NCBI GenBank assembly: GCA_030263805.2
Contig: CP136010.1
Coordinates: 4,933,792-4,997,791, forward strand
Reading direction: 5' to 3'
Length of the DNA: 64,000 nucleotides
DNA from: Pseudomonas sp. FeN3W
GTDB taxonomy: Bacteria; Pseudomonadota; Gammaproteobacteria; Pseudomonadales; Pseudomonadaceae
The translations under genes were made by a program, and so were the position numbers. The notes beneath the pieces were generated by a model. That model did no database searches and was not told where the DNA came from. It saw only the letters and a program-made list of their open reading frames with translations. Below, one piece after another: positions 1-7,125 of the stretch. Position 1 is the stretch's first letter, and every line of letters starts with the position of its first letter.

Positions 1-835
1 TTTGCAGATCATCTACCGGGATGCCGCAGAGGTCGGCGACCATCGCCGGGGTGTAGTCGCGCACCAGGCTTTTCAGCGCATCGAAGCCCTCGGTATGCGC
101 ATCGATGAAGCGCCGGTCGATCCAGCCTTCCCACATGAGGATATGCAGCAGGCCGTGGAACAGCGCAACATCGGTGCCGGGCAGGATCGGCAGGTGCAGA
201 TCGGCCAGCTCGCTGGTGTCGGTGCGCCGCGGGTCGATGACGATGAGGGTCATCTCCGGCCGCTTCGCCTTGGCTTCTTCCAGACGGCGGAACAGCACCG
301 GGTGTGCGTAGGCCATGTTGCTGCCGGCGATCAGCAGGCAGTCGGCCTGCTCGATGTCCTCGTAGGAGCAGGGCGGGGCGTCGGCACCCAGGCTGCGCTT
401 GTAGCCGACCACCGCCGAGGACATGCACAGTCGCGAGTTGGAATCCAGGTTGTTGGTGCCGACCAGGGCGCGGGCCAGTTTGTTGAAGGCGTAGTAGTCC
501 TCGGTCAGCAGCTGGCCGGAGACATAGAAAGCGACGCTGTCCGGCCCGTGCTCGCGGATGGTCTCGGCGAAAACGTTGGCCGCGTGCTCCAGCGCGCTGT
601 CCCAGTCGGTGCGACCGCGGGCCAGGCCCTTGCCCAGACGCAGCTCAGGGTAGAGCGCGCGGGCGCCCAGGTCGCCGGTCAGGTGCAGGGTCGAGCCCTT
701 GCTGCACAGCTTGCCGAGGTTGGCCGGATGGCCGGGGTCGCCGGCCACATCGAGGATGCGCTCGCCGTCGTGCTCGATCAGCACGCCACAGCCGACTCCG
801 CAGTAGCAGCAGGTCGAGGCGGTTGTCATACGCAT
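1..835 (-). CDS. Assimilatory nitrate reductase catalytic subunit, N-terminal part (gene runs off the window)
   Basis: Reduces nitrate to nitrite in the cytoplasm, using a molybdopterin cofactor. The first 47 residues carry a [4Fe-4S] set C9, C12, C16 and C44 (CxxCxxxC, then LCSKG), typical of the Nas/Nap family. Later come SNMAYAHPV and VIDPRRT, standard in molybdopterin oxidoreductases. About 278 residues are visible; the C-terminus lies beyond position 1. It follows nirD by 43 bases on the same strand, so nitrate-to-ammonia reduction is probably one operon read from the nirB promoter. ATG codons at 835 and 829 are both possible starts. The symbol is left blank because nasA is used for either the reductase or the transporter in this group. 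Confidence 0.93.
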   Translation of the reverse strand, partial: MRMTTASTCCYCGVGCGVLIEHDGERILDVAGDPGHPANLGKLCSKGSTLHLTGDLGARALYPELRLGKGLARGRTDWDSALEHAANVFAETIREHGPDSVAFYVSGQLLTEDYYAFNKLARALVGTNNLDSNSRLCMSSAVVGYKRSLGADAPPCSYEDIEQADCLLIAGSNMAYAHPVLFRRLEEAKAKRPEMTLIVIDPRRTDTSELADLHLPILPGTDVALFHGLLHILMWEGWIDRRFIDAHTEGFDALKSLVRDYTPAMVADLCGIPVDDLQ

Positions 836-878
836 GGCGTCGTCTCCTGGGAAAAGGTGCTGGTCAACTGCGGTGTGT

Positions 879-1208
879 TCAGGCCGCGCATTCCTTGCGC
901 GGGTTCAGCGAGAGCTGCACGCGCCCGTTCTCGACGCGCGCCTCGTGGCGGTGCGCGCAGCCGACGTCTGGGGCCAGCGCCTCGCCGCTTTCCAGGTTGA
1001 TCTGCCAGTTGTGCAGCGGGCAGGCGACCTGTTTGCCGTAGACGATCCCCTGCGACAGCGGGCCGCCCTTGTGCGGGCAGCGGTCGTCGAGGGCGAAGAC
1101 CTGATCGTCCGCGGTGCGGAAGATCGCGATATCACCCTTGGGGCCGGCGATGATGCGCGAGCCAAGCGGGTTGATCTCATCCAGTGCGCAGATATCGAGC
1201 CAATTCAT
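879..1208 (-). CDS. nirD: NADH nitrite reductase small subunit NirD
   Basis: Small partner of the cytoplasmic NAD(P)H-nitrite reductase that makes ammonium from nitrite. The 109-residue protein has a complete Rieske-type ligand set, C44-P-H46 and C63-P-L-H66, about 17 residues apart. The E. coli NirD sequence as I recall it lacks these ligands, so this version may hold a [2Fe-2S] cluster. It lies 18 bases after nirB and 43 before the nitrate reductase gene, all on the minus strand, consistent with cotranscription. Confidence 0.95.
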   Translation of the reverse strand: MNWLDICALDEINPLGSRIIAGPKGDIAIFRTADDQVFALDDRCPHKGGPLSQGIVYGKQVACPLHNWQINLESGEALAPDVGCAHRHEARVENGRVQLSLNPRKECAA

Positions 1209-1226
1209 GCGGTGTCCCTCCAGATC

Positions 1227-3677
1227 TCAGGCGTTTTCCAGCTGCTTGACGGCGATACGGTCGAATTCCTTCTTCAGCTGTGGCTTGGAAAGCTGTTCCT
1301 GCCACGGGTCCTGCTCGAAGGAAAGCGAGAACAGCAGCCGCTGGTGCAGTGCCTGACGGCGGTCGGCATCGTCCAGCACGGCCTGCTTGATGTGGTCCAT
1401 GCCGACGCGCTGCAGGTAGTGCACGGTGCGCTCAAGGTAGAAGGCTTCCTCGCGGTAGAGCTGGAGGAACGCCAGGCTGTATTGCATGACCTCCTCGGCC
1501 GTGCGGACCTTGACGAAGAACTCGCCGGCCTCGGTTTTGATGCCGCCGTTGCCGCCTATGTACAGCTCCCAGCCGGAGTCGACGCCGATGATGCCGACGT
1601 CCTTGATGCCCGATTCGGCGCAGTTGCGCGGGCAGCCGGAGACCGCCAGCTTGACCTTGTGCGGCGACCACATGTTGAACAGCGCGTGTTCCAGGTCGAT
1701 GCCCATCTGCGTCGAGTTCTGCGTACCGAAGCGGCAGAACTCGCTGCCGACACAGGTCTTCACGGTGCGGATGGACTTGCCGTAGGCGTGGCCGGAGGGC
1801 ATGTCGAGATCCTTCCAGACGCCCGGCAGGTCTTCCTTCCTGATCCCCAGCAGGTCGATGCGCTGGCCGCCGGTGACCTTGACCATGGGCACCTGGTACT
1901 TGTCCGCCACGTCGGCGATGCGCCGCAGTTCGGCGGCATTGGTCACGCCGCCCCACATCCGCGGCACCACGGAGTAGGTGCCGTCCTTCTGGATGTTGGC
2001 GTGGGCGCGCTCGTTGATGAAGCGCGACTGCGGATCGTCCCTGGCCTCGCCCGGCCAGGTGGAGATCAGGTAGTAGTTCAGCGCCGGACGGCAGGTGGCG
2101 CAGCCGTTGGGCGTGCGCCATTCCATGAAGGCCATGGCCGCCGGGATGCTGGTCAGGTGGTGCTCGCGGATGGCCTTGCGCACCTGGCCGTGATTGAGGT
2201 CGCTGCAGCCGCAGATGGCCTTCTCGCTCTTCGGCTTGACGTCGGCGGCGCCGCCGACGGTGTTGATCAGGATCTGTTCCACCAGGCCGGCGCAGGAACC
2301 GCAGGAACTGGCGGCCTTGGTGTGCTTCTTCACCTCGTCGACGGAGAACAGCCCGTGTTCCTGGATCGCCTTGACGATGGTGCCCTTGCACACCCCGTTG
2401 CAGCCGCAGACCTCCATGTCGTCCGGCATGGACATGGCCTTGTTCTGGCCCTGGTGGCCGGCATCGCCGATGGCACCCTCTCCAAACATCAGGTGGTCGC
2501 GGATCGCACTGACGTTCTGCCCCTCGCGCACCTGGCGGAAGTACCAGCCGCCATCGGCGGTGTCACCGTAGAGGCAAGCGCCGACCAGCACGTCGTCCTT
2601 GATCACCAGTTTCTTGTAGACACCGCCGATGGGGTCGGAGAGGGTGATGGTCTCGGTGCCGTCACCGCCGATGAAATCGCCGGCGGAGAACAGGTCGATG
2701 CCGGTGACCTTGAGCTTGGTGGAAGTCACCGAACCCAGGTAGCGGGAGAAGCCGAGCATGGCCAGGTGGTTGGCACAGACCTTGGCCTGCTCGAACAGCG
2801 GCGCGACCAGGCCGTAGGCGGTGCCGCGGTGGTTGGCACATTCGCCGACGGCGTAGATGCGCGGGTCATAGGTCTGCAGGGTGTCGTTGACCAGGATGCC
2901 GCGGTTGCACGGGATGCCGGCCTGTTCGGCCAGTTCGCTGTTGGGGCGGATGCCGGCGGCCATCACCACCAGGTCGGCGGGGATTACTTCACCGTCCTTG
3001 AACTTGACCGCGCAGACCCGGCCTTCGCCGTTGTCGAGCAGTTCGGCGGTGTGCTTGGGCAGGAGAAACTTCAGGCCGCGGCTTTCCAGCGCGCTCTGCA
3101 GCAGGGTGCCGGCGGTCCTGTCCAACTGGCGTTCCATCAGCCAGTCACCGATGTGCACTACGGTCACGTCCATGCCGCGCAGCTTGAGGCCATTGGCTGC
3201 CTCCAGGCCGAGCAGGCCGCCGCCGATGACCACCGCGTGCTTGTGGGTCTTGGCGGTGTCCATCATCACCTGGGTGTCGGCGATGTCGCGATAACCGATC
3301 ACGCCCTGCAGGTCCTTGCCGGGAATCGGCAGGATGAACGGATTGGAGCCGGTGGCGATGAGCAGGCGGTCGTATTCGGCTTCGCTGCCGTCATCGGCGA
3401 TGACCCGGCGGCGGGCGCGATCGATCTTCATCACCTTGCGGTTGAGCATGAGGCGGATGTCGTTCTCGGCGTACCAGTCCAGATCGTTGAGCACGATCTC
3501 TTCGAACTGCTGCTCGCCGGCCAGCACGGGGGAAAGCAGGATGCGGTTGTAGTTGGGATGCGGCTCGGCGCCGAACACCGTGATGTCGTAGAGCTCGTTG
3601 GTGAGTTTGAGCAGCTCTTCGAGGGTCCGCACGCCGGCCATTCCGTTGCCGATCATTACCAGTTTGAGTTTCTTCAT
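1227..3677 (-). CDS. nirB: NADH nitrite reductase large subunit NirB
   Basis: Reduces nitrite to ammonium with six electrons from NAD(P)H. The 816 residues show, in order, an FAD-binding GNGMAG near residue 10, an NAD-binding VIGGGLLGLEA near 147, BFD-type [2Fe-2S] cysteines starting with CGCNGVC near 425 and repeated near 490-540, then the sirohaem/[4Fe-4S] motifs CVGSEFC near 640 and CPRNC near 684. Length is normal and nothing key is missing. The gene is first in nirB-nirD-nitrate reductase and is preceded by a sigma-54 promoter and a NasT-type attenuator leader. The start at 3677 gives the family N-terminus MKKLKLVMIG. Confidence 0.97.
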   Translation of the reverse strand: MKKLKLVMIGNGMAGVRTLEELLKLTNELYDITVFGAEPHPNYNRILLSPVLAGEQQFEEIVLNDLDWYAENDIRLMLNRKVMKIDRARRRVIADDGSEAEYDRLLIATGSNPFILPIPGKDLQGVIGYRDIADTQVMMDTAKTHKHAVVIGGGLLGLEAANGLKLRGMDVTVVHIGDWLMERQLDRTAGTLLQSALESRGLKFLLPKHTAELLDNGEGRVCAVKFKDGEVIPADLVVMAAGIRPNSELAEQAGIPCNRGILVNDTLQTYDPRIYAVGECANHRGTAYGLVAPLFEQAKVCANHLAMLGFSRYLGSVTSTKLKVTGIDLFSAGDFIGGDGTETITLSDPIGGVYKKLVIKDDVLVGACLYGDTADGGWYFRQVREGQNVSAIRDHLMFGEGAIGDAGHQGQNKAMSMPDDMEVCGCNGVCKGTIVKAIQEHGLFSVDEVKKHTKAASSCGSCAGLVEQILINTVGGAADVKPKSEKAICGCSDLNHGQVRKAIREHHLTSIPAAMAFMEWRTPNGCATCRPALNYYLISTWPGEARDDPQSRFINERAHANIQKDGTYSVVPRMWGGVTNAAELRRIADVADKYQVPMVKVTGGQRIDLLGIRKEDLPGVWKDLDMPSGHAYGKSIRTVKTCVGSEFCRFGTQNSTQMGIDLEHALFNMWSPHKVKLAVSGCPRNCAESGIKDVGIIGVDSGWELYIGGNGGIKTEAGEFFVKVRTAEEVMQYSLAFLQLYREEAFYLERTVHYLQRVGMDHIKQAVLDDADRRQALHQRLLFSLSFEQDPWQEQLSKPQLKKEFDRIAVKQLENA

Positions 3678-3736
3678 GCCCGTTCTCCGTGCCGCTCGAC
3701 GTCTGTCGCCCGGCCTGCTCGAATTTTTTCAACAAC

Positions 3737-3776
3737 AAAAAAGGCGTCCCACCGGTTACCCAGTGAGGACGCCTTT
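3737..3776 (-). terminator. Attenuator terminator in the nirB leader
   Basis: On the minus strand the arm AAAGGCGTCC (3776-3767) pairs with GGACGCCTTT (3749-3740) and runs into a T tract ending at 3737. It lies about 60 bases before the nirB ATG, so it would stop the leader before the gene. Its 5' arm is shared with the loop and 3' stem of the second ANTAR-type hairpin, so the two folds exclude each other. Confidence 0.85.
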
Positions 3777-3799
3777 GTCCGTGTCCCGCTCTGTCGGGA
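3767..3799 (-). promoter_or_regulatory. ANTAR (NasT) target: two hairpins with six-base loops, nirB leader
   Basis: Minus-strand hairpin 1 is TCCCG-ACAGAG-CGGGA (3799-3784). After a CAC linker, hairpin 2 is GGAC-AAAGGC-GTCC (3780-3767). Both loops have A at position 1 and G at position 4, the known signature of RNA bound by ANTAR proteins. Hairpin 2 uses bases needed by the terminator, which fits antitermination by NasT, encoded at 15017-15595. Confidence 0.8.
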
Positions 3800-3854
3800 A
3801 ACCTGCCGCTCCACGTTGAGGGCCAGGTCGTAATGATTCTTCGAGATTCTGCTT

Positions 3855-3871
3855 TGCAGAGGCTGTGCCAA
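3855..3871 (-). promoter_or_regulatory. Sigma-54 (-24/-12) promoter of nirB
   Basis: The minus strand reads TTGGCACAGCCTCTGCA, with GG and GC exactly 10 bases apart. It differs from the RpoN consensus YTGGCACGrNNNTTGCW at two positions. Transcription would start near 3844, just before the two-hairpin leader. Confidence 0.85.
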
Positions 3872-3956
3872 CTTGCGATTGCGCCGGTTTTCAAGGGCTT
3901 GAGCACTTGCTGTGGAGCGGCCCTGGTCGATCAGTTGCACTGATATGCAGCGGCTT

Positions 3957-3971
3957 GCGCCTTGATGGTGC
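3957..3971 (-). promoter_or_regulatory. Probable NtrC enhancer site upstream of nirB
   Basis: The minus strand reads GCACC-ATCAA-GGCGC, matching 9 of 10 specified bases of GCACC-N5-GGTGC. It lies about 105 bases upstream of the -12 element, a usual enhancer distance. Only one site was found, so the call is tentative. Confidence 0.5.
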
Positions 3972-4005
3972 GAATCCGCCCTGGAATCGACTCCGAAAAA
4001 CGCCG

Positions 4006-4034
4006 TTGACAGGCTGTGGGCAGCTTTTTAAAGT
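4006..4034 (+). promoter_or_regulatory. Sigma-70-type promoter for the small gene at 4170
   Basis: TTGACA (4006-4011) is followed after 17 bases by TAAAGT (4029-4034), which matches TATAAT at four positions. No gene lies between it and the ORF at 4170. Confidence 0.5.
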
Positions 4035-4169
4035 TTCGCCCATGCGCCGATTTAGTCAGCTACTTGCGGGGCGCCTGGAGCCGATGGCTTCGAAATACCG
4101 CTAAAGCGCTGGTTCCGGTGTCGCCTCCCACCGCTGCCCAGCGGAATCCTCGAGGCGGAAGTTGAATTG

Positions 4170-4484
4170 ATGAACGCAAAGCACGCCCAGTTGCGCCTGG
4201 CCCCGATCACCAGCGGCCTGCACCCCAGCAATCCGAAAATCCTGCTGGGTGGTACTCACCAACCGTCACTGTTGCGCTACCTCGAAGGTTGGCCGCGACG
4301 CCATCGCAAATCCCGCGCCCTGCTGATCCAGTTCGCCATGGCCGACGAGTCGCTGGCACGTTTCGCCAGCGACAGTTTCGACCTGGCGGTGATCCAGGCG
4401 CCTGCGGCCGAATCGCTGCAGGAGCGAATCCATGAGCTGACGCGCGTGGCGCGACAGGGGTTGATCGTTCGACGCCAGCTGTAG
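4170..4484 (+). CDS. Small protein of unknown function
   Basis: I do not recognise this 104-residue protein. It contains an ILLGGTHQPSLLRYLE segment and then DLAVIQAP, a hydrophobic/acidic pattern reminiscent of a nucleotide-binding half-fold, but with no catalytic motif. The ATG at 4170 has GGCGGAAG upstream; a TTG three bases earlier is the alternative. The stop TAG is the first part of a GTAGG-type repeat, so the C-terminus may have been set by repeat insertion. Confidence 0.55.
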   Translation: MNAKHAQLRLAPITSGLHPSNPKILLGGTHQPSLLRYLEGWPRRHRKSRALLIQFAMADESLARFASDSFDLAVIQAPAAESLQERIHELTRVARQGLIVRRQL

Positions 4485-4885
4485 GGCGGGTTGCAACCCG
4501 CCGTTCGGCGCCGGACAGGGCAGCGTCCGCGCGGGTTTCACCCGCCCTACGGCTGCGCGGGATGCGTAGGGTGCGCTCTGCGCACCGCCAGCCCTCGATG
4601 CGCTCCGGAGCGCACCCTTGTATGGCTTGCCAGGTGTAGGTTGGGTTGAGGCGCGTAGCGCCGAAGCCCAACATCACACCGAAACCTCGCCCGACACCCC
4701 GCTCGTTGGGCTTCGCGGAGCTCAACCCAACCTACGGCCCGCATCGCCGCGGGGTGTGAACTCCCACAGGGGGCTGTGCGGGCTGGCTGTTGTTGTGAGA
4801 GCCCCGATCCTTTGGCAAATTCGTAGGTTGGGTTGCAACCCGCCGTTCGGAACCGGCCTGGGCACTGTCCGCGCGGGTTTTGCCC
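4481..4885. repeat. Cluster of GTAGG-type dispersed inverted-repeat elements (no gene)
   Basis: Four related units lie in this intergenic stretch. Unit 1 (4481-4550) begins GTAGGGCGGGTT and ends CCCGCCCTAC. Unit 2 (about 4565-4619) begins GTAGGGTGCGCTC and ends GAGCGCACCC. Unit 3 (4636-4735) begins GTAGGTTGGGTTGAG and ends with its exact reverse complement. Unit 4 (4823 to about 4885) has only the left end, GTAGGTTGGGTTG. They resemble dispersed intergenic repeats common in proteobacteria. I see no coding sequence here. Confidence 0.8.
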
Positions 4886-4886
4886 A

Positions 4887-5261
4887 TCAGCGCACAGCAT
4901 CCTCTTCCTTGCCACAGGCTGCTCCCCTGGCCTTGAACACTTTGACAACCTCGCTGACGAAGCTCACCACCAGCGTCCGTTCGTTGTCGGGCAGGTCCTG
5001 AATCATTTCCCCGATGGATTGGGCGTGATCGGCAGCGTTGGCGGGACCTGTGCGAAAAAGATCGCTCGGTGAGCATTCCAGTATCTCGGCGATCTGCTGC
5101 AGCCGGGGCAGCGTTGGCGATATCACGCCGTTTTCCATGCGGCTGATCGTTTCCTTCTCGATGCCCATGATCTCCGCTACCTGTGCCTGGGTCAGCCCTT
5201 TGGCCTTGCGGCGGACGGCGATCACCATGCCCACCTCGTACACCAGCCCTCTGTCCTTCAT
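4887..5261 (-). CDS. Xre-family HTH regulator
   Basis: A 124-residue DNA-binding protein. Residues 11-66 form an HTH_3 domain (RRKAKGLTQAQVAEIMGIEK, then ISRMENG and PTLPRLQQIAEIL). The C-terminal half (LPDNERTLVVSFVSEVVKVF) is helical and may mediate dimer formation. Two ACGTC-based palindromes in the upstream 100 bases suggest autoregulation and perhaps control of the divergent chemoreceptor gene. It has no obvious toxin or phage partner. Confidence 0.85.
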   Translation of the reverse strand: MKDRGLVYEVGMVIAVRRKAKGLTQAQVAEIMGIEKETISRMENGVISPTLPRLQQIAEILECSPSDLFRTGPANAADHAQSIGEMIQDLPDNERTLVVSFVSEVVKVFKARGAACGKEEDAVR

Positions 5262-5275
5262 GCGCTTAGCCTCTC

Positions 5276-5345
5276 ACGTCATTACATATGACGTTTTGAG
5301 TTATTTTCTGAGCGCAGGTCTCATAAACGAAGGACGTTTTACGTC
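5276..5345. promoter_or_regulatory. Putative operators between the Xre gene and the chemoreceptor gene
   Basis: ACGTCAT-TACAT-ATGACGT (5276-5294) is a perfect 7-base inverted repeat. GACGT-TTT-ACGTC (5333-5345) is a second palindrome with the same half-site, and a third half-site ACGTC occurs at 5363-5367. They lie directly upstream of the minus-strand Xre gene. Confidence 0.55.
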
Positions 5346-5457
5346 AATATTATAGGCTTTAAACGTCATTTCCTGTTGACCCTCATCAGGCCCGGGAGCG
5401 ATAGTTGCGCCATTAGAGTGCTATCTAGAGCGCTGCTGGGGTCGCTGGGGAAATGGA

Positions 5458-7086
5458 ATGCTGACCAACTTGAAAATACGCACAGGGATATCGATCGTCC
5501 TCTTCACGCTGATTGCGGCGCTGCTGGTGTCGACTTTCACGGCCTGGAGAGGCGCCAGGACCAGCATGGAGCAGATTCAGAATCTGTATCAGCAGGGGAT
5601 CGAGCGCGGCGGCCAGTTGCAGAAAGCCTATGCCCGTCTGTTGCGCGCCCGTATCGGTCTGGCCGGCGCCTTCCTGGAAACCGGCGCGGGGGACGTGGAC
5701 AAGGCGCAGGCCACCCTGGTTATCACCCAGAGGCTGGTCGACGAAGCGGACGCCGCCTTCACCGCATTCAGCGCCGACAGCGGCGGAGATTCCTGGCAGG
5801 CGCTCGAGCAGAACCTGCGACAGACGTTCGCCCTCTACCAAGCGGTCCTGGAAGAACAGTTGCAGGCGCTGCAGTCCGGTTCGCAGAGCCTCTACATCGA
5901 GGTCAACCTGAAGGCGCGTGCCGCGAACGACGATTTCGACAAGGTGCTGCAGGCCTATGAGCAGCGTATGGACGGCCATACCACCGCGGTCATGCAGGAC
6001 GCCCATGACCGTTATGCGCTGGCCTTGGTCGAGGCCGTCGCCCTGACCCTCGTGACCCTGTCGCTGGCGCTTGGCTGCTGGTGGTTCATCAGCACCCGCG
6101 TGCTCGGGCCGCTGCGCGAGGTCGGAGGCATCTTCGGCCGTATCGCCACGGGCGACCTGACCAGCCGGATCGAGGTGCGCTCGACCAACGAGATCGGCGT
6201 GCTGTTCGCCGCGCTCGCCCGCATGCAGGAAAGCCAGCGCGACACCATCGGCAGGATCGCCCATTCGTCGAACCAGCTCGCTTCGGCCGCCGAAGAGCTC
6301 AGCGCCGTCACCGAGGAATCCAACCGTGGGCTGCATCAGCAGCACCAGGAACTGGAGCAGGCGGCGACCGCGGTCAACGAGATGACCACCGCCGTCGACG
6401 AAGTGGCGCGCAACGCGGTGTCCACGGCGCAGGCCTCCAACGATTCCAACCAACTGGCGCAGCAGAGTCGCGTCCAGGTCCAGGACACCCTCGCCGAAGT
6501 GGAGGCCATGACCCGGGATATCGAGGTCACCTCGCAGCTGGTGCGGGAACTGGCCGGGCAGGCGCACAGCATCGGCACGGTGCTCGACGTGATCCGCGCC
6601 GTGTCGGAGCAGACCAACCTGCTGGCGCTCAACGCCGCCATCGAGGCCGCGCGTGCCGGCGAGGCCGGGCGCGGCTTCGCCGTGGTCGCCGACGAGGTGC
6701 GCACCCTGGCCCAGCGAACCCAGGAGTCGACCGGCGAGATCGAACAGATGATCGGCCGTATCCGCAACGGCACCGATCAGGCCGTCGAATCGATGACGGC
6801 CAGCACGCGCCGGGCGCAGTCCTCGCTGGAGTCGACCCGCGGCGCCGGCCAGACGCTGGAGGACATCTTCCAGAGCGTGATGCAGATCAACGAGCGCAAC
6901 CTGGTGATCGCCAGCGCGGCGGAGGAGCAGGCCCAGGTGACGCGCGAGGTGGACCGCAACCTGATCAACATCCGCGAACTTTCCACCGCAGCCGCGGCCG
7001 GCGCCAATCAGACCAGCGCGGCCAGCAACGAGCTGTCGCGGCTGGCGGTGGAGCTCAACGAGATGGTGCTGCGCTTCAAGCTCTAG
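5458..7086 (+). CDS. Methyl-accepting chemotaxis protein
   Basis: A 542-residue membrane chemoreceptor that would feed the CheA/CheW system. An N-terminal membrane helix (about 9-30) is followed by a helical periplasmic domain of the TarH/four-helix type (about 35-185), a second membrane helix (about 188-208), a HAMP domain, and a long signalling coiled coil. The hairpin tip SEQTNLLALNAAIEAARAGE is fully conserved. The ligand cannot be told from sequence; the nearby nitrate genes make a nitrogen compound conceivable, but that is a guess. The ATG at 5458 has GGGGAAATGG upstream. Confidence 0.93.
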   Translation: MLTNLKIRTGISIVLFTLIAALLVSTFTAWRGARTSMEQIQNLYQQGIERGGQLQKAYARLLRARIGLAGAFLETGAGDVDKAQATLVITQRLVDEADAAFTAFSADSGGDSWQALEQNLRQTFALYQAVLEEQLQALQSGSQSLYIEVNLKARAANDDFDKVLQAYEQRMDGHTTAVMQDAHDRYALALVEAVALTLVTLSLALGCWWFISTRVLGPLREVGGIFGRIATGDLTSRIEVRSTNEIGVLFAALARMQESQRDTIGRIAHSSNQLASAAEELSAVTEESNRGLHQQHQELEQAATAVNEMTTAVDEVARNAVSTAQASNDSNQLAQQSRVQVQDTLAEVEAMTRDIEVTSQLVRELAGQAHSIGTVLDVIRAVSEQTNLLALNAAIEAARAGEAGRGFAVVADEVRTLAQRTQESTGEIEQMIGRIRNGTDQAVESMTASTRRAQSSLESTRGAGQTLEDIFQSVMQINERNLVIASAAEEQAQVTREVDRNLINIRELSTAAAAGANQTSAASNELSRLAVELNEMVLRFKL

Positions 7087-7125
7087 GGCTGCAAGCCGGA
7101 CCACTCCTGCGGAGCCCTCTTCTAT

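Noticed and set aside
3802..3827. A third A1/G4-looking hairpin (CTC-AACGTG-GAG) upstream in the nirB leader
   Set aside because: Only three central pairs, and the two better hairpins downstream already fit the two-hairpin design and overlap the terminator.
834..3833. Long plus-strand open frame of 999 codons opposite nirB and nirD
   Set aside because: It is the antisense of nirB/nirD in high-GC DNA; residues are low-complexity and show no family features.
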